64,000 nucleotides of DNA from JAGXRK01 sp963804005 (GTDB lineage Bacteria > Bacteroidota > Ignavibacteria > Ignavibacteriales > Ignavibacteriaceae): the NCBI GenBank assembly GCA_963804005.1, contig CAWDOP010000009.1, positions 1 to 64,000 on the forward strand. Reading direction: 5' to 3'. Below the pieces are notes generated by a model. The model searched no databases. It had not been told where the DNA came from and was given only the letters and a program-made list of their open reading frames with translations. The stretch's first letter is position 1; each line of letters begins with the position of its first letter. The position numbers were made by a program, and so were the translations under genes. Positions 1 to 11,583 of the stretch are shown here, one piece after another.

Positions 1-19
1 AAATAATATGGAGTCCAAA

Positions 20-65
20 ATGAAGACCAAATTATTCTTAGTTACTGTTTATCATATCATTTTCT
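20..65 (+). other. Out-of-frame signal-peptide leader of array copy A
   Basis: An ATG at 20 begins a leader that aligns base by base with the signal-peptide codons of the copy starting at 8638. One base is missing before the shared tract that begins near 47, so the hydrophobic core and SFSVVAIS fall in the next frame. Either the gene lacks a working export signal or a base was lost in sequencing. Confidence 0.55.
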
Positions 66-2873
66 GTGGTAGCTATTTCACAAACTATCACATTTGATAA
101 AACTATAACTGGTGCAACACAAGTTTGGCAAACTGATGATGGTGGTTATATACTCACTAATGGGATATATACTTGCACTAAAACAAATCAGTATGGATAT
201 ATCGAGTGGCAAAAAGGTTATGAACTTTCCAGTGGTTCGAGTACTATATCAAAACTGATAAAAACCCTGGATGGCGGATTTGCTACTGTCGGGTCTAAAC
301 TGAATGGCACACTACCAGATATATGGTTTATAAAAATGGATCAGAATCTTGATACGATTTGGACACAAACTTACGGTGCGTCTGATCAATCGGAACAAGG
401 ATATGACTTAATCCAATTACCAGACAGCAGTTATATTATTTCATCATATGATGAGGGTGATTTTGGTTATTATCTAAGAAAAACAGATACGAATGGAAAT
501 TTATTATGGATAAAGAATATACGTCACCAGGTAACAATGTATCAGTTTTCTTATTTAGTTAATCTGAAAGATGATAATTTTTTATACGGGAATATATTTT
601 CCTTAATGAAAATGAATTCAGAGGCAGATACACTGTGGATAAAAACTATGTACCCTACGTACCTAACGCATCAAAGTTTTTTTACCAATGATGAGCATAT
701 TTTACTTTCGACTTCTACAAATCTTCAAAAACTTGATTTGGATGGTAATATTAGATGGCAAAATTCATATGGCAACATTGTGTCTTTTGTTCAATCTGTT
801 GATAATCATTACATTTTACTGCAGAGAATGCCGTCAGCTCCATATCCCTCAAAGATATTTGAAATAGATACAAGTGGAAACGTTTTATCTGAAGTTCAGA
901 TTGGAGATTTTGGTAAATACATTACCAACACCTCAGATGGTGGATTTGCTGTAAGTTATTATTGGTCTACTCGTTTTCTTAAAACTGATTCTGATTTTAA
1001 TTACACTGCAGTAAATCTTTACTCACCGTGGGATGGACAACAAATAAACATTAATATTTCTAATTCATTTCCAATTGCCTGGCACTCAAACAACATAAAT
1101 TATGTAAATATTGATTACTCTATTGATAACCAGAATTCGTGGACTAATATTATCAACTATTATCCTGCAGATGCAGATACTTTTTACTGGACTGTTCCTT
1201 CCTTACCTGATGGAGAACTATATATCAGAGTAAGTGATTCATTTAATCCCGACATTTATGATAGGAGTGATCCTCCTCAAAGTGTTATCAACTACAAAGC
1301 TTATGACTACATTGCAGCCAATGAGATTTTTATGTGGATTGGTAATAATGGAATGGGCTCACACAATCCGCTATCAGACGATTGCGGTTTTTATTGGCCG
1401 GGAGGAGAAGATGCAACAATTCCTGCAATTTTTGCAGATGGACTTGTTTGGGGTGGGAAAGTAAATAGTGAAATCAGAGTTAATGGTGCCACTTACAGGT
1501 ATGGACTAACACCTGGCTACATTCTGCCTTCTGGTCTTCCTTCTGATCCACTTGATGTAAAATCAAGAATATTTAAGTTAAAAAAAGATTGGCAGTACCT
1601 GCCGCCGAGCCCTGAGAGAGATAAATATGAGTTTGATTTTCTTAACTGGCCCGTAGATGTTGGAGCGCCGTGGGATGATAATGATGGAGATGGTATATAT
1701 ACACCTGGAATTGATAATCCTAAAATATTTGGTGATGAAACTTTATTCTTTGTTGCTAATGACCTTGATACAGCAACTTCTCTTTTGACTTACGGTTCAA
1801 ATCCGATTGGCTTGGAGTTTCAGGTTACAACCTTTGGTTATAACAGCGAATTGCTGAAAGATGTTGTCTTCAAGAAATACAGAGTAATAAATAAAAGTAA
1901 TACTGATATCACGGATATGTATTTTACTTACTGGGCGGATGATGATTTGGGTTACGCAGGTGATGATTATGAAGGATTCGATTCAACTTTAAATCTGGGT
2001 TACTGTTTTAATGGTGATAATGATGATGAAGGATACTATGGAACAGCTCCACCAGCGGTCGGTCATATGATTATACAAGGTCCAATAATACCTTCAACAA
2101 TAAGTGATAGTGCAAGGTTTGATGATGCTTGGAGAAAGGGATTCAAAAATTTAAAAATGACTTCTTCAGGTTTGATATTTAAACACTTTTCTGAATATCC
2201 AACAGACCCGCGTCTTGGAGATTATGAAGGAACCTTAGAATTTTATAATATGATGCAAGGGCTTAATATGGATGGAAGTTCAATAATTAATCCTATTACT
2301 AATGAGCCGACTATTTGGCCTCTCAGCGGAGACCCTGTTTCAGGTACCGGATGGTATGAAGGTGATGGATGGCCTGGAGGTCCCTTGCCTGCTGATCGAC
2401 GCTATCACGTTCCTACGGGTCCATTTACTTTAGCTTCAGGTGATACACAAGAAGTTGCCATAGCAATTCTAATTAAAAAAGGTACTGATAATATTAACAG
2501 CATTGCAGAACTTAAAAACTATGCTGCTCAAATCCAACAATGGTACGATAATGATTTTGTTACAGATGTTGAAGAAACTAATCTTTCTATACCAACTGAA
2601 TTTTCTTTATCACAAAACTACCCTAACCCGTTTAATCCGAGCACAGTTATAAGTTATCAGTTGCCGGTAAGCGGATTGGTTAGCTTAAAGATATATGATA
2701 TTCTTGGAAGTGAGGTTGCAACATTAGTTAACGAGGAAAAACCCGCAGGAAAATATGAAGTTATTTTTAATGTAGAGACGCATCGCGATGCGTCTTTGGC
2801 AAGCGGTGTATATTTCTACCGCTTGCAGGCTGGCTCTTTTATCCAGACAAAGAAAATGTTGTTAGTCAAATAA
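66..2873 (+). CDS. T9SS-exported propeller/Ig-like protein, array copy A (frameshifted signal peptide)
   Basis: This is a large secreted protein of unknown function and the first member of the tandem family. The readable frame opens at a GTG in the middle of a signal peptide (VAISQTITFDK). Its N-terminal half has repeated QTDDGGY and KTLDGGF motifs that suggest a beta-propeller, roughly residues 10-310. An Ig-like segment follows near 320-410 (NYVNIDYSIDNQ, ISDSFNP). The family's conserved central domain starts at YIAANEIFMW, and a T9SS type A sorting tail fills about the last 80 residues. The natural start is probably the ATG at 20, which encodes MKTKLFLVT but is one base out of frame with the rest. 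The in-frame TAG at 39 blocks any other upstream start. Residues VETHRDASL in the tail come from a 20-bp palindrome. The cargo role is inferred; no enzymatic motif was seen. Confidence 0.8.
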   Translation: MVAISQTITFDKTITGATQVWQTDDGGYILTNGIYTCTKTNQYGYIEWQKGYELSSGSSTISKLIKTLDGGFATVGSKLNGTLPDIWFIKMDQNLDTIWTQTYGASDQSEQGYDLIQLPDSSYIISSYDEGDFGYYLRKTDTNGNLLWIKNIRHQVTMYQFSYLVNLKDDNFLYGNIFSLMKMNSEADTLWIKTMYPTYLTHQSFFTNDEHILLSTSTNLQKLDLDGNIRWQNSYGNIVSFVQSVDNHYILLQRMPSAPYPSKIFEIDTSGNVLSEVQIGDFGKYITNTSDGGFAVSYYWSTRFLKTDSDFNYTAVNLYSPWDGQQININISNSFPIAWHSNNINYVNIDYSIDNQNSWTNIINYYPADADTFYWTVPSLPDGELYIRVSDSFNPDIYDRSDPPQSVINYKAYDYIAANEIFMWIGNNGMGSHNPLSDDCGFYWPGGEDATIPAIFADGLVWGGKVNSEIRVNGATYRYGLTPGYILPSGLPSDPLDVKSRIFKLKKDWQYLPPSPERDKYEFDFLNWPVDVGAPWDDNDGDGIYTPGIDNPKIFGDETLFFVANDLDTATSLLTYGSNPIGLEFQVTTFGYNSELLKDVVFKKYRVINKSNTDITDMYFTYWADDDLGYAGDDYEGFDSTLNLGYCFNGDNDDEGYYGTAPPAVGHMIIQGPIIPSTISDSARFDDAWRKGFKNLKMTSSGLIFKHFSEYPTDPRLGDYEGTLEFYNMMQGLNMDGSSIINPITNEPTIWPLSGDPVSGTGWYEGDGWPGGPLPADRRYHVPTGPFTLASGDTQEVAIAILIKKGTDNINSIAELKNYAAQIQQWYDNDFVTDVEETNLSIPTEFSLSQNYPNPFNPSTVISYQLPVSGLVSLKIYDILGSEVATLVNEEKPAGKYEVIFNVETHRDASLASGVYFYRLQAGSFIQTKKMLLVK
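2776..2795. repeat. Perfect 20-bp palindrome inside the sorting tail of copy A
   Basis: AGACGCATCGCGATGCGTCT is its own reverse complement. It is translated as part of VETHRDASL between the FNV and ASGVYFYR segments of the T9SS tail. The same sequence sits at the matching place in the gene at 14425, and a one-base variant lies at a different place in the gene at 16704. Confidence 0.9.
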
Positions 2874-2885
2874 AGGGTGAACAAA

Positions 2886-5723
2886 ATGAAACAAATATTT
2901 TTTCTAATATTGTTTGTCATTTCATTTTCTGTGGTTGCTATTTCACAAACTATCACATTTGATAAAACTTTACCTGCAAGCACTGCAACACAGGTATTGC
3001 AAACTGATGATGGCGGATATCTGCTAAATTGTGTTGGCAATTTAAATTTTATCAAAACTGATCAAAATGGATACATCGAATGGACCAAAGAATACCCTGA
3101 AATAACTAATCCGGGGAAGCAAATTTGTAAAACCTTTGATGGTGGTTATATTGCTGTTGGTAATAAATTAAACGGCTCATATACTGATATTTGCCTAATA
3201 AAATTAGATCAAAATCTGGATACGATATGGACCAAGACCTATGGTGCTTATGACCAACCGGAAACAGGTCACGCAGTAATTCAGTTACCTGATAGCAGCT
3301 TTATTATTTCGTCACTTGATTATCCTGGTTTTTACTTAAGAAAAACTGATGTATATGGCTCCTTACTTTGGGCAAAAATGATTGGAGGTACATCATTCTG
3401 GCCGTCTAATTTAGTTAATCTCAATGACGGCAATTTTTTATTTGGGAAACTCTCATTAATAATAAAAATGAATTCTGATGCGGATACTATTTGGAGTAAC
3501 GTTTTCGTGAATTCCATTTCAGCCTATTTAACTAACGATGGTTTTATTCTAAATTCATCAAGGGATAGTCTTCGGAAACTCGATCAGGATGGAAATATTC
3601 TCTGGCAAAAAGATATTAGTTACGTTAAGTCCTTTGCTCAATCTACAAACGATAAATATATTTTATTAAAAGGGAAATCATATTTGCCATCCACATTCAG
3701 TATTTTAACTATAGATACAAGTGGAAATATTTTATCTGAAATTTCATTCGAAGAGCGGGGTGAGTACATAACAAATACCGAAGATGGTGGATTTGCTATT
3801 TGTGGAAACATATCAAATTACGCCTGGCTTCTAAAAACAGATGGTAATATAAATTATACTGCGGTAAATTTAAGAACTCCCCTTGATGGTTCTACACTAA
3901 ATATCTTTGAAACTTATCCAATAACCTGGAGAGCGAACAATGTTAATTACGTTAATATCGAATACTCTGTTGATAACCAGATTAGTTGGAATAAAATTAT
4001 CAGTTACTATCCAGCAGATGCGGATACATTTTTATGGACACTGCCTGAATTACCCGCTGGAGATATTTATTTAAAAATAAGTGATTCATTCAATTCGGGT
4101 ATCTACGATAGAAGTGATCCGCCGCAGAAAACGATAATTTATCAATCAACTGATTACATTGCGGCAAATGAAATTAAAATGAGATTAAACAATAATGCGA
4201 TTCCCACACCACTCCCATATACTTTTAGTGTACCAGTATATTGGCCTGGTGGAGAAAATGCAACAATTATTGCGGTTTATCACGATGGACTTGTTTGGGG
4301 TGGTAAAGTAAATGGCGAAATAAGAGTTAATGGTTCAACTTATGGATTGGACTACCGGGTTGTATTAATACCTTCCGGTCTTCCTTCAGATCCGTTCGAT
4401 ATACAATCTAAAATCTTTAAGCTTAAAAAGGATTGGCAGTTTTACCTCCTGGCGCAGAAAGAGACAGATATGAGTTTGATTATCTTAACTGGCCTGTAGA
4501 CGTTGGTGCTCCGTGGACTGATAATAATGGTGATGGTAGTTTATACTCTGGGTATTGATGAACCTAAAATTATTGGTGATGAAACTCTTTTCTTTGTGGC
4601 TAATGATCTTGATACTGCTAGACTTCTCTTTTTACTTACGGTTCAAATCCGATTGGACTTGAATTTCAGGTTACAACCTTTGGTTATAATACAGAATTGC
4701 TTAAAGATGTGGTTTTTAAGAAATATATAGTTATTAATAAAAGTATGAATGAAATAACAGATATGTACTTTACTTATTGGACAGATGATGATTTAGGTTA
4801 TGCCAGTGATGATTATGTTGGATGTGATACTTTACTTAAATCTTGGTTATACATATAATGGAGATAATGATGATGATCTCATTTGGTTACGGAACTCCCC
4901 CACCAGCAGTCGGTCATTTATTTGTACAGCCACCAATTGCTGCCTGCTGAGCCAACAGATAGTGCACGATATGGTGAAGGATGGAGAACAGGGTTACAGG
5001 AATATAAATGTTAATTCTTTTGTTTTATACATAAGTGGTACTATGACTTATTACGCTTCCCGACATGGGTGTACTAATTCCGGAGCTCTTCAATTTTATA
5101 ATAATATGCAAGGATTTATATGGAATGGAGATCCCTTCCTTGATCCAAATACCGGTGAAGAAACAAAATTCTGTGTCCCCGGTGATCCTGTTGCAAAGAT
5201 TGGTTGGTATGAAGGTGACGGTTGGCCTGGAGGCGATGTGCCTGTGACAGAAGATTCAGCTTAAGCTCCGGTCCTTTTAATATGGCACCAAATGATACTC
5301 AGGAAGTTGTTATTGCAATTTTAATAAAAAGAGGCACTGATAATATTAACAGCATTACAGAATTAAAGAACTATGCTGTTCAGATTCAGCACTGGTATGA
5401 TAATGATTTAGTAACTGATGTTGAAGAAACCGGATCCACAATTCCATTAGAATATTCATTATCACAAAACTACCCTAACCCGTTTAATCCAAGTACAGCA
5501 ATTAAATATGCAGTTACCGGTAAGCAGATTAGTACACTTAAAAGTTTATGATATTCTTGGAAGTGAAGTGGCAACATTAGTTAACGAAGAAAAACCTGCA
5601 GGAAATTACCAAGTTGAATTCAAATCCACAATCGGCAGTCTTCAGTTGGCAAGCGGTGTATATTTCTACAGATTGCAAGCTGGTTCTTTTGTACAAACTA
5701 AAAAGATGGTGATACTGAAATAA
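2886..5723 (+). pseudogene. Degenerate T9SS-exported propeller/Ig-like protein, array copy B
   Basis: This copy starts at an ATG 12 bases after the stop of copy A, with a Shine-Dalgarno-like AAGGGTG, and is intact through the signal peptide, propeller half and Ig-like segment. From about 4440 on, the frame is lost repeatedly. Compared with its paralogs there is a one-base loss near WQ(Y)LPP at 4441, an extra base near 4533, two extra near 4621, an extra near 4838, more near 4890-4950, and an extra G near 5510. Each fragment still matches the family in another frame and the final sorting tail is readable to 5723. The first half is nearly identical to the copy at 5785, while the second half matches the copy at 16704 (the DPNTG and RRFSLSSGPFN parts). 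Clustered indels fit either decay of a redundant copy or a poor assembly stretch. Confidence 0.85.
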
Positions 5724-5784
5724 TGTAAACCCAAAATATAAATTCTTAATTATTGGAAGCTTTTTTTTTCTAAGGAGAGATGAG

Positions 5785-8625
5785 ATGAAAAATGTACTTC
5801 ACTTACTATTGTTTGTCATTTCATTTTCTGTGGTAGCTATTTCACAAACTATCACATTTGATAAAACTTTACCTGCAAGCACTGCAACACAGGTTTTGCA
5901 AACTGATGATGGCGGATATCTGCTAAATTGTGTTGGCAATTTAAATTTTATCAAAACTGATCAAAATGGATACATCGAATGGACCAAAGAATACCCTGAA
6001 ATAACTAATCCGGGGAAGCAAATTTGTAAAACCTTTGATGGTGGTTATATTGCTGTTGGTAGTATATTAAATGGTTCATATACTGATATTTGCCTAATAA
6101 AATTAGATCAAAATCTGGATACGATATGGACCAAGACCTATGGTGCTTATGACCAACCGGAAACAGGTCACGCAGTTATTCAGTTACCCGACAGCAGTTT
6201 TATTATTTCGTCACTTGATAGCAGCAACTTTTTTTTAAGAAAAACTGATGTGTATGGCTCCTTACTTTGGACAAAAATGATGGGAGGTATAACAGGAGGT
6301 ATAACAATCTCGCCATCTTATCTAGTTAATCTTAATGACGGCAATTTTTTGTTTGGGAGTCCAAACGGAACATTTATAAAAATGAATTCTGATGCTGATA
6401 CTATTTGGAGTAGCATTTTCGTGGCCTCAATTTCAGCCTATTTAACTAACGATGGTTTTATTCTAAATTCATCATGGGATAGTCTCCGGAAACTCGATCA
6501 GGATGGAAATATTATCTGGCAAAAAGATATTAGTTACGTTAAGTCCTTTGCTCAATCTACAAATGATAAATATATTTTATTAAAAGGGTCATTACTTGGA
6601 TCATACCCATCCAGTATTTTAACTATAGATACAAGTGGAAATATTTTATCTGAAATTTCATTTGAAAATTCAGGTAATTACATTACAAACACCTCAGATG
6701 GTGGATTTGCTATTTGTGGAAGTATGCCAACGAATTTAGCATGGCTTCTTAAAACAGATAGTAACATAAATTCTACTGCAATTAATTTAATAAACCCTGT
6801 TTATGGTTCTACACTAAATATCTTTGAAACTTATCCAATAACCTGGAGAGCGAACAATGTTAATTATGTAAATATAGATTACTCTGTTGACAACCAGATT
6901 AGTTGGAATAATATCATCAGTTACTATCCAGCAGATGCGGATACATTTTTATGGACACTGCCTGAATTACCCGCTGGAGATATTTATTTAAAAATAAGTG
7001 ATTCATTCAATTCGGGTATCTACGATAGAAGTGATCCGCCACAAAGAATTGGATACCAATCTATTGATTATATTGCTGCAAATGAAATATTTATGTGGAT
7101 TGGGAATAACGGGATGAGGTCACACGATCCAAGAACTGATGGAAGCGGTTTTTATTGGCCCGGCGGAGATGACGCTACAATTTCTGCAATCTTTGCCGAT
7201 GGTTTAGTCTGGGGCGGAAAAGTAAATGGAGAAATCAGGGTTAACGGTTCAACACGGAGATATGGATTAACACTGGGTTATATTCTTCCTTCTGGACTTC
7301 CTTCTGATCCTCTTGATATAAAATCTAAAATCTTTAAACTTAAAAGGAACTGGCAATACCTTCCGCCAAGTGCTGAGAGAGACAGGTATGAGTTTGATTT
7401 TCTGAACTGGCCTGTTGATGTTGGTGCGCCGTGGGATGATAATGATGGAGATGGTGTTTACACACCGGGAATTGATAATCCAAAAATATTTGGTGATGAA
7501 ACTCTTTTCTTTATTGCCAATGATCTTGATACAGCCAGATGCTTGTCCACGTATGGTTCGAACCCTATTGGTCTTGAATTTCAGGTAACAACTTTTGGAT
7601 ACAACTCTGAATTGTTAAAAGATGTTGTATTTAAGAAATATAAAGTTATTAATAAAAGTATGAATGAAGTAACAGATATGTACTTTACATACTGGGCTGA
7701 TGATGATTTAGGATATGCTGGTGATGATCTTTCTGCTTTTGATTCGACATACAATATGGCTTATGTCTATAATGCCGATAATGATGATCAATATTATTAC
7801 GGAACCCCACCTCCTGCAGTAGCACATATGATTGTTCAGTGTCCGATTATTCCTGCGACTAGTTCGGATAGCGCCAGATATGATGATGGCTGGAGAAAAG
7901 GATTTAAGAATTTAAGGATGACTTCTTCAGGATTGCTGGTTAAAAGTAGTTGGTCTTGGCCACATGAACCTTACCTGGGAGTTTACGAAGGAACACTTGA
8001 ATTTTATAATCTTATGCAAGGACTAAATAATTTTGGTGATTATATAATTGATCCAACAACAAATCTTCCAACTATCTGGCCGTTAACTGGTGATCCAGTT
8101 ACAGGTACTGGATGGTATTTGATTTATGGATATCCCTCATCTGGTTATGATCAAAGGTATCACGTACCAACAGGTCCATTTAATTTAGCAATTGGCGATA
8201 CTCAGGAAGTGGTTATTGCTTTTTTAATTAAGAAAGGAACGGATAATTTAAACAGCATAACAGAGCTTAGAAACTATGCTGCTCAAATTCAACAATGGTA
8301 CGATAATGATTTTGTTACAGATGTTGAAGAAACTAATTCAACAATTCCATTAGAGTATTCTTTATCTCAAAACTACCCTAACCCGTTTAATCCGAGCACA
8401 ATCATAAGTTATCAGTTGCCGATAAACGGATTGGTTAGCTTAAAAGTATATGATATTCTTGGAAGTGAAGTTACAACGCTTGTTAACGAAGAAAAACCTG
8501 CAGGAAATTACCAAGTTGAATTCAAATCCACAATCGGCAGTCTTCAGTTGGCAAGTGGTGTATATTTCTACAGATTGCAAGCTGGTACTTTTGTAGAGAC
8601 AAAGAAAATGTTATTAATCAAATAA
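5785..8625 (+). CDS. T9SS-exported propeller/Ig-like protein, array copy C (intact reference copy)
   Basis: This is the cleanest full-length member, 946 residues. It has a signal peptide at 1-20 (MKNVLHLLLFVISF, cleavage expected near AISQ). DGG-type propeller repeats run to about 330 (QTDDGGYLLN, KTFDGGYIAVG, NTSDGGFAICG). An Ig-like segment covers about 335-420. The family domain beginning YIAANEIFMWIGNN follows at about 424-850 and is rich in Asp/Gly/Tyr (DNDGDGVYTPGID, YWADDDLGYAGDD, YHVPTGPF). The sorting tail runs from YSLSQNYPNPFNPST at about 858 to the end. A strong AAGGAG lies just before the ATG. The protein is predicted to cross the outer membrane through T9SS and be held at or released from the surface. 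Ligand and function are not recognisable. Confidence 0.88.
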   Translation: MKNVLHLLLFVISFSVVAISQTITFDKTLPASTATQVLQTDDGGYLLNCVGNLNFIKTDQNGYIEWTKEYPEITNPGKQICKTFDGGYIAVGSILNGSYTDICLIKLDQNLDTIWTKTYGAYDQPETGHAVIQLPDSSFIISSLDSSNFFLRKTDVYGSLLWTKMMGGITGGITISPSYLVNLNDGNFLFGSPNGTFIKMNSDADTIWSSIFVASISAYLTNDGFILNSSWDSLRKLDQDGNIIWQKDISYVKSFAQSTNDKYILLKGSLLGSYPSSILTIDTSGNILSEISFENSGNYITNTSDGGFAICGSMPTNLAWLLKTDSNINSTAINLINPVYGSTLNIFETYPITWRANNVNYVNIDYSVDNQISWNNIISYYPADADTFLWTLPELPAGDIYLKISDSFNSGIYDRSDPPQRIGYQSIDYIAANEIFMWIGNNGMRSHDPRTDGSGFYWPGGDDATISAIFADGLVWGGKVNGEIRVNGSTRRYGLTLGYILPSGLPSDPLDIKSKIFKLKRNWQYLPPSAERDRYEFDFLNWPVDVGAPWDDNDGDGVYTPGIDNPKIFGDETLFFIANDLDTARCLSTYGSNPIGLEFQVTTFGYNSELLKDVVFKKYKVINKSMNEVTDMYFTYWADDDLGYAGDDLSAFDSTYNMAYVYNADNDDQYYYGTPPPAVAHMIVQCPIIPATSSDSARYDDGWRKGFKNLRMTSSGLLVKSSWSWPHEPYLGVYEGTLEFYNLMQGLNNFGDYIIDPTTNLPTIWPLTGDPVTGTGWYLIYGYPSSGYDQRYHVPTGPFNLAIGDTQEVVIAFLIKKGTDNLNSITELRNYAAQIQQWYDNDFVTDVEETNSTIPLEYSLSQNYPNPFNPSTIISYQLPINGLVSLKVYDILGSEVTTLVNEEKPAGNYQVEFKSTIGSLQLASGVYFYRLQAGTFVETKKMLLIK

Positions 8626-11390
8626 AGGGTTAGTGAAATGAAAAAAATATTTTTTATAACACTGTTTATCATATCATTTTCTGTGGTAGCTATTTCACAA
8701 ACTATCACATTTGATAAAACCATAACTGGTGCAACACAAGTTTGGCAAACTGATGATGGTGGTTATATACTCACTAATGGGATATATACTTGCACTAAAA
8801 CAAGTCAGCATGGATACATCGAGTGGCAAAAAGGCTATAAATTTTCCAGTGGTTCGAGTGCCATATTAAAAGTTATAAAAACCCTGGATGGCGGATATGC
8901 TACTGTTGGGCAAAAACTGAATGGCACAGTACCTGATATTTGGTTTATAAAATTGAATCAAAATTTTGATACTGTCTGGACAAGAGTTTATGGCACACCA
9001 GAATACTCTGAAACGGGACATGATTTAATTCAACTACCAGATAGCAGTTATATTATTTCATCATATGATATGAGTGATCTTAGTTTTTATTTAAGAAAAA
9101 CTGATGCGAATGGAAATCTTATCTGGATAAAGAATATACGTCACCAGGTAACAATGTATCAGTTTTCTTATTTAGTTAATCTGAAAGATGATAATTTTTT
9201 ATACGGGAATATATTTTCCTTAATGAAAATGAATTCAGAGGCAGATACACTGTGGATAAAAACTATGTACCCTACGTACCTAACGCATCAAAGTTTTTTT
9301 ACCAATGATGAACATATTTTACTTTCGACTTCTACAAATCTTCAAAAACTTGATTTGGATGGTAATGTTAGATGGCAAAATTCATATGGCAACATTGTGT
9401 CTTTTGTTCAATCTGTTGATGATCATTACATTTTACTACAGAGAATGTCGCCAGCTCCATATCCCTCAAAGATATTTGAAATAGATACAAGTGGAAATCT
9501 CCTATCAGAATTTGAGATTGGATCTGGAGGTAGTTGCATTATCAATACATCAGATGGTGGATTTGCTATTTGTTATGATTGGTATAGTCGTTTTCTTAAA
9601 ACTGATTCTGATTTTAATTACACCGCAATAAATCTTTACTCACCGTGGGATGGAAGAGAATTAAATACATTTACACAATATACCATAGCATGGAGGTTTA
9701 ACAATGTTAATTTTGTAAATATTGATTACTCAATTGATAATCAAAACTCCTGGATTAACATCATAAATTATTACCCTGCTGATGCAAATACATTTTATTG
9801 GACTTTGCCGGAAATGCCAGTTGGTGATCTGTTTATAAGAATAAGTGATTCATTCAATCCGCTTATTTATGATAGAAGCGATCCTCCTCAAAGTGTTATC
9901 AACTACAAAGCTTATGACTTCATTGCGGCTAATGAAATATTTATGTGGATTGGCAACAACGGAATGAACTCACACAATCCGCTATCAGACGATTGCGGTT
10001 TTTATTGGCCGGGTGGAGAAGATGCAACTATTTCCGCAATTTATGAAGACGGATTAGTCTGGGGCGGAAAAGTGAACGGGGAAATAAGAGTAAATGGTTC
10101 AACATATAGGCAGGGATTAACACCGGGTTATATTCTTCCTTCTGGTCTTCCTTCTGATCCACTGGATGTAGAATCTAGAATATTTAAGTTAAAAAAAGAT
10201 TGGCAATACTTACCTTCAGGTCCGGAGAGAGACAAATACGAATTTGATTTTCTTAACTGGCCCGTAGATTTTGGAGCGCCGTGGGATGATAATGATGGAG
10301 ATGGTATATATACACCGGGAATTGATGAGCCAAAAATATTGGGCGATGAAACTTTATTCTTTGTTGCTAATGACCTTGATACAGCAACTTCTCTTTTAAC
10401 TTACGGTTCAAATCCGATTGGCTTGGAGTTTCAGGTTACAACTTTCGGTTATAATACTGAGTTACTTAAAGACGTAGTGTTTAAGAAGTTTAAAATCATA
10501 AATAAAAGTTCGGAAGAAATTACTGAAATGTATTTAACCTACTGGACCGATGATGATTTAGGTTATGCTGGAGATGATTATGAAGGATTTGATTCCACTC
10601 TAAATATGGGTTATTGCTATAATAGTGATAACTATGATGAGTATTACTATGGATCACTTCCGCCGGCAGTTGGACATATGATAGTGCAAAGTCCAATTAT
10701 TTCTTCGACAGAAAGTGATAGCGCTAGATACGGCGATGGTTGGAAAAAGGGATTTAGAAATATTGGAATGACATCTTCAGGTCTGATCCTTAAACACTCT
10801 TCAGACTATCCAACGGATCCAAATCTTGGAGATTATAGTGGTACTTTAGAATTTTATAATATGATGCAGGGTCTTAATATGGATGGAAGTTCAATAATTA
10901 ATCCTATTTCAAGTGAACCTACCATTTGGTCGCTTTGTGGAGATCCTGTTTCAGGTACTGGCTGGTATGAAGGAGATGGCTGGCCTGGAGGTCCTTGGCC
11001 TGATGATCGACGCTATCACGTTCCTACCGGTCCATTTAATATGGCACCAGGCGATACACAAGAAGTTGCCATAGCAATTCTAATTAAAAAAGGTACTGAT
11101 AATATTAACAGCATTACTGAGCTTAGAAACTATGCTGCTCTCATTCAACAATTGGTATGATAATGATTTAGTTACAGATGTTGAAGAAACTAATTCAACA
11201 ATTCCATTAGAGTATTCATTATCACAAAACTACCCAAATCCGTTTAATCCGAGTACTGTTATAGGTTATCAGTTACCGGTAAGCGGATTGGTTAGCTTAA
11301 AAGTATATGATATTCTTGGAAGTGAAGTTGCAACGCTTGTTAATGAAGAAAAAGCTGCAGGGGCTTACAATGTACAATTTACAATTAACA

Positions 11391-11412
11391 ACCTGCCTGC
11401 CGGACAAGCTGG
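11391..11412. repeat. Short inserted repeat read as LPAGQAG in copy D
   Basis: The bases CCTGCCTGCCGGACAAGCTGG interrupt the sorting tail between FTINN and LQLSSGVYF and are translated in frame. The related copy at 11584 carries a variant at the same place. Copies without it go straight from the beta-strand segment to LASGVYF. Confidence 0.55.
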
Positions 11413-11460
11413 TTTACAATTAAGCTCAGGTGTGTATTTCTACCGTTTGCAAGTCATAGA

Positions 11461-11479
11461 TCCCGAATCAAGTTCGGGA
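11461..11479. repeat. Hairpin repeat inserted in the last part of copy D
   Basis: TCCCGAA and TTCGGGA flank a five-base loop, giving a perfect 7-bp stem. It is translated as part of VIDPESSSGQ, replacing the usual AGSF in RLQAGSFVQTKK. A similar hairpin, TCCCGATT-A-AATCGGGA, occurs at 40293-40309 between genes. Confidence 0.75.
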
Positions 11480-11583
11480 CAGGTTTTTGTAGAAACTAAA
11501 AAGATGGTGATACTGAAATAATGTAAACCCAAAATAAATATTCTAAATTGTTAAAAGTTCTTTTTCAATCAGGGAGAGATGAG

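Larger units (their letters stand above)
8638..11521 (+). pseudogene. T9SS-exported propeller/Ig-like protein, array copy D, one frameshift before the tail
   Basis: The gene starts 12 bases after copy C and reads as family protein through 840 residues to 11160. There an extra T in CAACAATTGG (paralogs have CAACAATGG) shifts the frame. The next frame continues as WYDNDLVTDVEETN and a complete sorting tail to the stop at 11521. The N-terminal half is nearly identical to copy A (ITGATQVWQTDDGG), not to copies B, C, E or G. The tail carries two inserted short repeats, read as NLPAGQAG and VIDPESSSGQ. If the shift is real, the product loses its secretion tail. A single-base assembly error is equally possible. 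Confidence 0.82.

Noticed and set aside
11548..11583. Upstream TTG start for array copy E
   Set aside because: It would add LKVLFQSGRDEM before a normal signal peptide; the ATG at 11584 has a strong ribosome site and aligns with paralogs.
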